Below the pieces are notes generated by a model, which worked only from the letters and a program-made list of their open reading frames with translations, had not been told where the DNA came from and did not search any database. Both the position numbers and the translations under genes were made by a program. Source: an uncultured Porphyromonadaceae bacterium (GTDB lineage Bacteria > Bacteroidota > Bacteroidia > Bacteroidales > Paludibacteraceae). From it: a DNA stretch of 6,812 bases. The stretch spans positions 1-6,812 of the forward strand of contig CALEJM010000087.1 in assembly GCA_937898265.1 (NCBI GenBank), written 5' to 3'. This document shows, piece after piece, positions 1 to 5,314 of the stretch (its first letter is position 1; every line of letters begins with the position of its first letter).

Positions 1-166
1 GGATTGGCCTGGAGTCGAGGCCGTGGCGACGGAAATGTGCACCAATCTGGTCGACATTCTGAATAATCGCCTGATTGATAGCTTGGTCGTAATAATTCTC
101 CACGTAGACTACTTGACAACAGTCGGGCGTGAAGGGGAGGATTTTGAGTCCGATGGTAAACTTCAT
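1..166 (-). CDS. Partial gene of unknown function, 5' end only
   Basis: The minus strand is open from an ATG at 166-164 to the left window edge, giving 55 codons without a stop. The product starts MKFTIGLKILPFTPDCC and continues with a polar, helix-prone stretch rich in Asn, Gln and Ile (VENYYDQAINQAI), ending in a basic patch (HFRRHGLDSR). I do not recognise the family. It has no signal peptide, no membrane segment, and it is not the start of UmuC, which would be the usual partner of the umuD-like gene upstream. The ATG is chosen because a well-formed Bacteroidota promoter sits just upstream in the 62-base gap after umuD. The gene therefore probably has its own transcript, with possible read-through from umuD. 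The codon pattern is ordinary and the coding call is fairly good; the function is unknown. Confidence 0.62.
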   Translation of the reverse strand, partial: MKFTIGLKILPFTPDCCQVVYVENYYDQAINQAIIQNVDQIGAHFRRHGLDSRPI

Positions 167-190
167 AGTTGGATAAGTGGGTTTGGGCAA

Positions 191-222
191 CAAATATACA
201 ACTCTTTATTGAAATAGCGAAA
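191..222 (-). promoter_or_regulatory. Promoter of the partial left-edge gene
   Basis: On the minus strand TATATTTG at 198-191 matches the Bacteroidota -7 consensus TAnnTTTG. TTTC at 222-219, exactly 20 bases upstream, is one mismatch from the -33 element TTTG. The ATG of the leftward gene lies 24 bases downstream of the -7 box. The -33 element is only 12 bases from the umuD stop codon at 229-231. Confidence 0.6.
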
Positions 223-228
223 CGCCGT

Positions 229-1029
229 TCAAAGGCCGAGTGCTTCGGCTATCTGCTTTTTGTAGTTCTCTTTCTGCGTCAGCTCGATAGGCGAGAAGTA
301 TCGGCGGTCGAGCGATCCGGAGAACGACGACTTGCAGCCGATGGTGGGAAATTCGTCTTTCAGCTGTCGGAAGGTGGGACGCTCAAGGAGGTTCATCTCG
401 ATGGCTGCAAGGATGACTAAGCCCGCCTTTTTCCCCTTTTTATCGGACAAAAGACGGTGAAGGATAGCTAAGAGCGGGTCGGTGTGGAGGGCGTTGACCA
501 CGAGGCTCGCAAAGGGCGCCACCCTGCTCTCCCGCTTCTGCAACGGCAGCCGCACGATGTCGCTCCCCAACGGACGGAGCACCGACCGCTGTCGACGCAC
601 CTGTTTCACGACCTGAACAACCACGCCTTGCACGATGAAATGGTCGTTTTCGGCGATTTCCAAGGGGGCATAACGGGGGTTGGCGGGGATAAGCGTGACG
701 ACGCCCGAGCGGCTCCGCTCGAAGTATTTGACGAGCTGCTCGCCGTTGACGGTGGCAGCCACGACGTCGCCGTTCTCGGGGAGGCGCGAGGTGTCGACAA
801 GGATGTGGTCGCCGCAGTCGAGTCCCGCACCCACCATCGAGTCGCCGCAGACCACGACGACGAACGTCGACTCGGGGTGCTCCACCAGCGACGACGGCAC
901 GTTGATAAACTCCTCCGGCAGGGAGGGGGTCTCTTGAGGAAAACCGGCGCTCACCCCCGACGAGAAGAACGGCAAAGCAACGTAGCCGGTCGGCACGGAG
1001 CGCAAACTATTGAAAGAGAAATGCATCAT
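229..1029 (-). CDS. umuD: UmuD-like S24 (LexA-type) autopeptidase with long C-terminal extension
   Basis: This 266-residue protein contains a complete UmuD/LexA-type S24 peptidase. Residues 28-29 (SA|GF) match the UmuD self-cleavage site. Ser64 in CGDSM and Lys101 in QLVKYF form the Ser-Lys dyad (Ser60 and Lys97 in E. coli UmuD). VEHPESTFVVVV, GDHILVD, GDVVAA and IVQGVVVQVV match the UmuD beta-sheet core. UmuD is cleaved on the RecA-DNA filament, and the cleaved dimer supports translesion polymerase V. The family is usually about 140 residues; here the peptidase ends near residue 146 and some 120 further residues follow, basic at first and then helical (LLAILHRLLSDKKGKKAGLV), with a conserved-looking RQLKDEFPTIG segment that I cannot name. 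There is no DNA-binding domain before the cleavage site, so this is UmuD-like rather than a LexA repressor. No umuC lies directly downstream. Two adjacent ATGs (1029 and 1026) could both start the protein. Confidence 0.88.
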   Translation of the reverse strand: MMHFSFNSLRSVPTGYVALPFFSSGVSAGFPQETPSLPEEFINVPSSLVEHPESTFVVVVCGDSMVGAGLDCGDHILVDTSRLPENGDVVAATVNGEQLVKYFERSRSGVVTLIPANPRYAPLEIAENDHFIVQGVVVQVVKQVRRQRSVLRPLGSDIVRLPLQKRESRVAPFASLVVNALHTDPLLAILHRLLSDKKGKKAGLVILAAIEMNLLERPTFRQLKDEFPTIGCKSSFSGSLDRRYFSPIELTQKENYKKQIAEALGL

Positions 1030-1069
1030 AAGGATTTTGAGTGATGAGTTTTGTAATTGTTTTCGCCGG

Positions 1070-1096
1070 CAAAATTACCTTACGCTTGTACCACAA
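1070..1096 (-). promoter_or_regulatory. Probable umuD promoter
   Basis: TAATTTTG on the minus strand at 1077-1070 fits the Bacteroidota -7 box TAnnTTTG and lies 40 bases upstream of the umuD ATG. The -33 element is weak: a TTG at 1096-1094 is 16 bases upstream, shorter than the usual spacing. A poor -33 element beside an inverted repeat would suit a regulated, damage-inducible promoter, but that is inference. Confidence 0.5.
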
Positions 1097-1108
1097 CTTG
1101 ACACAAGC
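1084..1108. promoter_or_regulatory. Inverted repeat, candidate operator of umuD
   Basis: GCTTGT (1084-1089) and ACAAGC (1103-1108) are perfect inverted copies separated by 13 bases. Two further symmetric pairs lie inside (CA at 1092-1093 and TG at 1099-1100). The element overlaps the position expected for the -33 region of the umuD promoter, where a repressor would block transcription. No protein is known to me to bind this sequence. Confidence 0.35.
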
Positions 1109-1278
1109 TCGATTTTTCTACCCTCAGAACATTTTTTTCGGCGGTTGCCAACACGATTTTCTATTCAAAAATCTCCATTCATCATCTTAACCCACTAAAT
1201 TTCACGACTCTATCAGCGTCTGCAGAATAGCCAGACGATTTCCACGTTTTTTATCAACGAAATCGGACGGTCGGAGCG

Positions 1279-1310
1279 TTTGCAAGATAGGGGTAAAAAG
1301 ATTATCTTTG
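1279..1310 (+). promoter_or_regulatory. ackA promoter
   Basis: TTTG at 1279-1282, a 20-base spacer and TATCTTTG at 1303-1310 form a textbook Bacteroidota housekeeping promoter (TTTG and TAnnTTTG). The expected start of transcription is near 1316, leaving a short AT-rich leader of roughly 20 bases before the ackA ATG at 1339. The leader has no clear Shine-Dalgarno sequence, as is usual in this phylum. Confidence 0.75.
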
Positions 1311-1338
1311 CAAACGAATAATTTATATTTTAGACGTT

Positions 1339-2541
1339 ATGAAGATTTTGGTTTTGAACTGTGGCAGTTCGTCCATCAAATACAAGCTCTACGACCTCAA
1401 GGCGGAGCTGACGTTGGCCTCTGGCGGCGTGGAGAAAATCGGTCTTGAGGGTTCGTTCCTCAAGCATAAACGCCCCGACGGCTCTAAGCACGAGTTGATG
1501 CTGCCGATGCCGACACATACGGAGGGTATCGCAGCCGTTCTCAACGTGTTGACCGACCCAGAGTTAGGCTGTCTGCAGTCGTTGAACGAGATTGACGCCG
1601 TGGGACACCGCGTGGTGCATGGCGGTGAGCGTTTCCAAGAGAGCGCCGTGGTGACACCCGAGGTACTGGCGTCGATTCGTGAGTGCGCCGACCTCGCCCC
1701 GCTCCATAACCCCGCCAACCTCAAGGGTATTGCTGCCATCACGGAGAAACTTCCCGAGGTGCCTCAGGTGGCTGTTTTCGACACGGCATTCCACCAGACG
1801 ATGCCAGCCAGCGCCTATCTCTATGCCTTGCCTTACCGCTACTACGAACAATATGGCGTGCGTCGCTATGGCTTCCACGGCACGAGCCACCGCTTTGTAT
1901 CACAGCGTGCTATCGAGGTTTTAGGCCTCAACGTCAACAACTCACGCCTCATCACCTGCCACATCGGCAACGGCTCGTCCATCGCCGCCATCGTCAACGG
2001 CAAATGCGTCGACACGTCGATGGGTCTCACCCCAACGGAGGGTCTGATGATGGGCACACGCTGCGGCGACGTCGACGCTGGCGCCTTGGTCTACCTGATG
2101 CAGAAGGAGCAGATGGGGGCAGACGCACTCTCCAACGTGGTCAACAAGCAGAGTGGCGTGATGGGCATCTCCGAGCTCTCAAGCGATATGCGCACCATCC
2201 GTGAGGCTGTGGCCAACGGCAACGAACGCGCCACGCTGACGATGGAGATGTACAACTACCGCATCCTCAAGCAGATTGGCGCCTATGCAGCTGCCATGGG
2301 CGGCGTCGATGCCATCGTATTCACGGGCGGTGTGGGCGAAAACCAAGTGGTTACGCGCACCTATGTGGCCGACCACCTCGCCTATCTCGGCGTGGCTTAC
2401 GACCGCGAAAAAGCTCAGATATGCGGCGAGGAGTCGGTGTTCTCTACACCTGATTCAAAGGTTATTATGGCTGTGATTCCAACCGACGAGGAGTGGATGA
2501 TTGCCCAAGATACTGCCGCCTTGGTTCAACGACACGACTAA
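1339..2541 (+). CDS. ackA: Acetate kinase
   Basis: AckA interconverts acetyl phosphate + ADP and acetate + ATP in the cytoplasm, the ATP-yielding last step of acetate formation. The 400-residue length is normal for the family. All the diagnostic residues of the acetate kinase fold are in place: Asn7 in LNCGSSSIK, Arg91 in VGHRVVHGGE, the catalytic Asp148 in VFDTAFHQTMP, His180 in YGFHGTSHR, His208 in CHIGNGSS, Arg241 in GTRCGD, Asp283 and Arg285 in SSDMRTI, the nucleotide-site FTGGVGEN, and Glu384 in IPTDEEWMIA. The start is fixed by the conserved N-terminal MKILVLNCGSSS and by the promoter upstream. The gene has its own promoter and no phosphotransacetylase gene (pta) next to it, although the two are often paired. 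The NlpC/P60-like gene begins 15 bases after its stop and is probably on the same transcript. Confidence 0.98.
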   Translation: MKILVLNCGSSSIKYKLYDLKAELTLASGGVEKIGLEGSFLKHKRPDGSKHELMLPMPTHTEGIAAVLNVLTDPELGCLQSLNEIDAVGHRVVHGGERFQESAVVTPEVLASIRECADLAPLHNPANLKGIAAITEKLPEVPQVAVFDTAFHQTMPASAYLYALPYRYYEQYGVRRYGFHGTSHRFVSQRAIEVLGLNVNNSRLITCHIGNGSSIAAIVNGKCVDTSMGLTPTEGLMMGTRCGDVDAGALVYLMQKEQMGADALSNVVNKQSGVMGISELSSDMRTIREAVANGNERATLTMEMYNYRILKQIGAYAAAMGGVDAIVFTGGVGENQVVTRTYVADHLAYLGVAYDREKAQICGEESVFSTPDSKVIMAVIPTDEEWMIAQDTAALVQRHD

Positions 2542-2556
2542 ACAGACCGATATTTT

Positions 2557-3108
2557 ATGAAGAGATTTTGGAAATGGGTTGGTGGTTTCGTACTGCTGAT
2601 GGTGCTGATTCAGTTGGGTTTCTACTGGCAAGCCACCCGCTCTCCACAATGGGAGTATGCCCGTCGAGCCCTCGAATGCAAGGCACCGAACTACGACCTC
2701 ACCTACTGCGTCGATCTCTCTGCTGCCGACCGCAAAGACTTCACGCATAGCAGTTTCAAGCCGCTGGTGTGCATCAACACCGCCTCTTCGTGCTACAACT
2801 ACCGCCACCGCGCCGGCAACTGCAACAGCCTCAAGGCACACCCCGACCGCTGGAAATTCCGCGAGGTGAGCGCCGACGAAGCCGTTCCCGGTGATCTGAT
2901 GCTCTTCGTGACCGACACGGGTCGCGCCCCACACGCCGGCGTCTATACGATGAATTCCATCCTCGGTCCGCTATGTGCCAACACCATCGGTTTCGGCATC
3001 TTCTTCCACTATATGCCCATCAAGCCAATCATGTGGCTCCGAGTTGCCAGAACACAATATACTCACGTGAAATACTACCGCTATTATGGCGAATCGGTTC
3101 GGGAGTAA
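2557..3108 (+). CDS. Membrane-anchored NlpC/P60-like (papain-fold) hypothetical protein
   Basis: This 183-residue protein starts with a basic tip (KRFWKW) and one hydrophobic helix (about residues 9-24), so the rest should face the periplasm. The C-terminal half has the outline of an NlpC/P60 or related amidase fold: a Cys-rich segment at 72-89 (VCINTASSCYNY...GNC), then AVPGDLMLF at 109-117, then APHAGVY at 124-130 with His126. The distance from Cys72 to His126 (54 residues) is close to the Cys-His spacing in E. coli Spr, so Cys72 or Cys79 with His126 would be the dyad. There are five Cys residues before residue 90 (41, 51, 72, 79, 89), so disulfides are possible. The usual DCSGF motif is absent, so this is a divergent member at best. 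If active it would cut peptide cross-links of the cell wall or a related amide. It follows ackA by 15 bases with no promoter or terminator between them. Confidence 0.8.
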   Translation: MKRFWKWVGGFVLLMVLIQLGFYWQATRSPQWEYARRALECKAPNYDLTYCVDLSAADRKDFTHSSFKPLVCINTASSCYNYRHRAGNCNSLKAHPDRWKFREVSADEAVPGDLMLFVTDTGRAPHAGVYTMNSILGPLCANTIGFGIFFHYMPIKPIMWLRVARTQYTHVKYYRYYGESVRE

Positions 3109-3110
3109 CG

Positions 3111-3220
3111 CCGAAAATGTGATTTTACGCCTCAAAATAGTGCCGGAAAATGTGATTTTTTAGCCCAAAAACACCCGGAAAATGTGATTTTTTTGCTACT
3201 TTTGCACCGAAAAATGTGAT
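3111..3220. repeat. Four phased direct repeats, 32-base period, upstream of the ATPase gene
   Basis: Four copies of a CCG(G)AAAATGTGAT(T)n unit start at 3111, 3143, 3175 and 3207, each exactly 32 bases from the last. The units span 3111-3126, 3143-3161, 3175-3194 and 3207-3220. The shared core is CCG, four or five A, then TGTGAT. Copies 1-3 end in a T-run of 4, 6 and 7 bases; copy 4 ends in ATATG, which includes the ATPase start codon just beyond it. The spacers differ in sequence. The array fills the whole gap between the two genes. A period of 32 bases is about three helical turns, so all copies face the same side of the DNA, as expected for cooperative protein binding. It is most likely an operator for the ATPase gene. 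Confidence 0.9.
3197..3204 (+). promoter_or_regulatory. -7 box of the ATPase gene promoter
   Basis: TACTTTTG fits TAnnTTTG and sits between repeat copies 3 and 4. No TTTG lies at the expected -33 position (about 3173-3176), which is the edge of repeat 3, so the promoter may need an activator or be repressed through the repeats. Transcription would start near 3210 inside repeat 4, leaving only about 13 bases before the ATG at 3223. Confidence 0.6.
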
Positions 3221-3222
3221 AT

Positions 3223-4572
3223 ATGCTTCGAAGAAAGATAGAAAAAGAACTTCTCGATTGGAAGAACAATCCTGATAGAAAGCCACTTATCGTAAAAGGT
3301 GCACGTCAGGTCGGCAAAACTGCGTCCATACGACAATTCGCAAAGAAGAACTACAAATATGTTGTAGAGATAAATTTTGCGCTACAAAAACAGTTTCATA
3401 GTATCTTCGACAACGGCTATGAGGTAGACAGCATCATCAAAAACATCACGTTTATTGACCCAACAAAGAAGTTTGAGCCCAACAAAACGCTGATATTTTT
3501 TGATGAACTGCAAGATTTGCCTGATTGCGCAACAAGTCTGAAGTCCTTCAAAGAGGATGGGCAATACGACGTCATCTGCTCTGGCTCGATGATGGGCATC
3601 AACTACAAGCAGATAGAATCAAACAGCGTAGGCTACAAAGAAGACTTCGAGATGCACTCCATGGACTTCGAAGAATTTCTTTGGGCCAAGGGCTACGACG
3701 AGCCGCTGATTGAGGAGTTGTATCGTCATATGCAGAATGTTACCCCACTGCCAACAAGCATCTACGATGCCATGACATTAGCTTTTCGCGAATATATGGT
3801 TGTTGGCGGAATGCCAGAGGTGGTCAAGCGCTTCGTAACAAACGGTAATTTCACTGGGGTACTTAATAACCAGAAGCAACTGCACCTTGACTATGAGGAA
3901 GACATCACAAAATATGCCAACGGTTTGGAGAAAGGCAAGGTGTTGACAGTCTACAGACACATCTCTACCTTCTTGGGCAAAGAAAACAAGAAGTTTCAAG
4001 TGACCAAGATAGCCTCAGGCGCAAGAAATCGGGAGTATATCGGTGCTGTTGAGTGGCTTGCCAACGCAGGCATCATCAACGTATGCTACTGCCTCAGCAA
4101 CATAGAACTACCTCTGAAAGGTAACTACGATCCCAAGAACTACAAACTCTACTACAAAGACACCGGATTGCTCATTGCATCGCTTGACGAAGAGGTTCAA
4201 GAAGACCTTCGCACCAACCAAAACCTCGGCACCTACAAAGGGGCAATCTATGAAAATATCATTGCCGAGATGTTGACCAAACAAGGCTACGACCTCTACT
4301 TCTATAAAAAGGAATCTCCTGCTCTGGAGATGGACTTTTTTGTAAGAGACGCCAACTCGTTGATACCCGTTGAAGTAAAGGCAACAAACAACGCAACAGC
4401 CTCACTCAACAGACTGACAAACAACAACAAACAAACTTATCCCGACATCAAATACGGCATCAAATTCTGTTTGGGCAACATCGGTTTCAACGGTCAGTTC
4501 TACACCTTTCCCCACTTCCTCGCCTTCTTGTTGAAGCGATTTCTCAAAGAACAAAAACAACGAAATTTATAG
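3223..4572 (+). CDS. AAA_14/DUF4143 ATPase with PD-(D/E)XK-like C-terminus
   Basis: This 449-residue protein has the standard layout of the AAA_14 plus DUF4143 family. Walker A is GARQVGKT (26-33). Walker B is TLIFFDE (89-95). A sensor-like CSGSMMG follows at 119-125, then FEEFLWAKGY and VVGGMPEVVKRF. The DUF4143 part includes WLANAGIINVCY and LYYKDTGLLIASL. Near the C-terminus Glu369, Asp371 and Glu384-Val-Lys386 (PVEVKA) resemble the active site of PD-(D/E)XK nucleases. Family members hydrolyse ATP in the cytoplasm; their cellular role is unsettled and nuclease activity here is inferred. Hand counts suggest a lower GC content (about 37% in bases 3241-3300 against about 65% in bases 2041-2100 of ackA) with more AAA, ATA and AGA codons, hinting at horizontal acquisition. 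Upstream lie the phased repeats; the membrane-protein gene begins 22 bases downstream. Confidence 0.93.
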   Translation: MLRRKIEKELLDWKNNPDRKPLIVKGARQVGKTASIRQFAKKNYKYVVEINFALQKQFHSIFDNGYEVDSIIKNITFIDPTKKFEPNKTLIFFDELQDLPDCATSLKSFKEDGQYDVICSGSMMGINYKQIESNSVGYKEDFEMHSMDFEEFLWAKGYDEPLIEELYRHMQNVTPLPTSIYDAMTLAFREYMVVGGMPEVVKRFVTNGNFTGVLNNQKQLHLDYEEDITKYANGLEKGKVLTVYRHISTFLGKENKKFQVTKIASGARNREYIGAVEWLANAGIINVCYCLSNIELPLKGNYDPKNYKLYYKDTGLLIASLDEEVQEDLRTNQNLGTYKGAIYENIIAEMLTKQGYDLYFYKKESPALEMDFFVRDANSLIPVEVKATNNATASLNRLTNNNKQTYPDIKYGIKFCLGNIGFNGQFYTFPHFLAFLLKRFLKEQKQRNL

Positions 4573-4594
4573 TTAATTTCCACAAACAAAAACT

Positions 4595-5236
4595 ATGGAA
4601 CAGACAAAAGAAAAGAAGATGTATCTCCGCATCCGCAACCTCTGCGGTGGACTCGGAGTCGCTCTCCCGTGGCTGGCACTCCTCTCCGCCGGCTTGTTTC
4701 CACACCCAAGCGACCAGTGGTGGTGGAGCATCTCAGCAACCTACTATCAGTCGCCTGCTCTTGTAGGCGTATTGGTGCCTGCCAGCCTCGTGCTGCTCAC
4801 CTATGTCGGCTACGACAAACTCGACAACTGGATCACCTCACTCAGCGGTTTCTTCGGACTCTGCATCGTCCTCTTCCCCTGTAAGGTGAACTGGCTTCCT
4901 GTGGATGCCGAAGTTGGATTCTTTCAGATTCCGATGGCCGTCTCCAACATCATCCACGGCGTCAGTGCCGCCATCTTCTTCCTCCTCCTGGCCTACAACA
5001 GCGCCTTCCTCTTCACCAAGACCGGCAGCGGGGAGATGACCGCCAAGAAGAAGATTCGCAACAACATCTATAAGGTGTGCGGATGGGGCATGCTGGCCGT
5101 CGAAATCATCTTCGCAGCCTGCAAACTCCTCCACGGACCAGGCTACTTGGTCATGATTGTCGAAATCATCCTCCTCTCCTTCTTCGGCATCTCATGGCTC
5201 GTGAAAGGCGAGGCCATCAAATGGCTCAACGACTAA
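4595..5236 (+). CDS. Six-helix integral membrane protein, uncharacterised family
   Basis: This 213-residue protein has about six hydrophobic segments near residues 17-34, 56-72, 83-98, 117-141, 160-178 and 184-203, with short polar loops, so it should lie in the inner membrane. A WWWSISATYY motif after the first helix, GYDKLDNW, a helix ending in LFP, and IHGVSAAIFFLLLAYNSAFLFTKT resemble conserved stretches I associate with an unnamed bacterial membrane-protein family, possibly near DUF998, but I cannot confirm the family. A basic loop (KKKIRNN, about 150-156) is probably cytoplasmic. No transport or enzyme motif is visible. The gene starts 22 bases after the ATPase stop with no promoter between, so it is probably co-transcribed with it, and it ends at a strong terminator. 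Its GC-rich codons resemble ackA rather than the ATPase gene. Confidence 0.85.
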   Translation: MEQTKEKKMYLRIRNLCGGLGVALPWLALLSAGLFPHPSDQWWWSISATYYQSPALVGVLVPASLVLLTYVGYDKLDNWITSLSGFFGLCIVLFPCKVNWLPVDAEVGFFQIPMAVSNIIHGVSAAIFFLLLAYNSAFLFTKTGSGEMTAKKKIRNNIYKVCGWGMLAVEIIFAACKLLHGPGYLVMIVEIILLSFFGISWLVKGEAIKWLND

Positions 5237-5249
5237 TAGACACATTTAT

Positions 5250-5298
5250 CAAATAAAAAAGAGTTGAATCCAACGACGGGTTCAACTCTTTTTATTTG
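5250..5298. terminator. Bidirectional intrinsic terminator
   Basis: GAGTTGAATCC (5261-5271) pairs with GGGTTCAACTC (5278-5288), with one G-T wobble, around the loop AACGAC. The stem is flanked by an A-rich arm (5251-5260) and the matching T-tract (5289-5297), so each strand ends the hairpin in a U-run. It lies between the stop of the plus-strand membrane-protein gene and the stop of the minus-strand pentapeptide gene, and can end both transcripts. Confidence 0.93.
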
Positions 5299-5314
5299 AA
5301 GCAGGCAACTGCAG

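Larger units (their letters stand above)
1030..1338. other. Divergent intergenic region between umuD and ackA
   Basis: This 309-base stretch holds the leftward umuD promoter, the candidate operator repeat and the rightward ackA promoter, all annotated separately. Between them (about 1110-1278) I see only AT-rich sequence and a weak 6-base-stem hairpin at 1217-1237. I find no open frame with coding character, no tRNA and no riboswitch. Confidence 0.7.

Noticed and set aside
484..1044. Plus-strand open frame of 186 codons
   Set aside because: It is antisense to the umuD-like gene; its translation is low-complexity (His, Asp, Arg rich) and matches no domain, while the minus strand has clear peptidase motifs.
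1217..1237. Hairpin CGTCTG-N9-CAGACG in the umuD-ackA spacer as a terminator
   Set aside because: The stem is only 6 bases with a 9-base loop, is not followed directly by a T-run, and no gene reads into it.
2493..2750. Plus-strand open frame of 85 codons across the ackA end and the next gene
   Set aside because: It overlaps two well-supported genes in another frame and has no domain or promoter of its own.
3111..3220. The repeats as a small CRISPR array
   Set aside because: Units are only 14-20 bases, the gaps between them 12-16 bases, there are no cas genes nearby, and the last unit overlaps a promoter and start region.
3111..3220. TGTGA in the repeats as CRP/FNR sites
   Set aside because: A CRP box needs the inverted half TCACA; none of the four units has one, and the repeats are direct, not palindromic.
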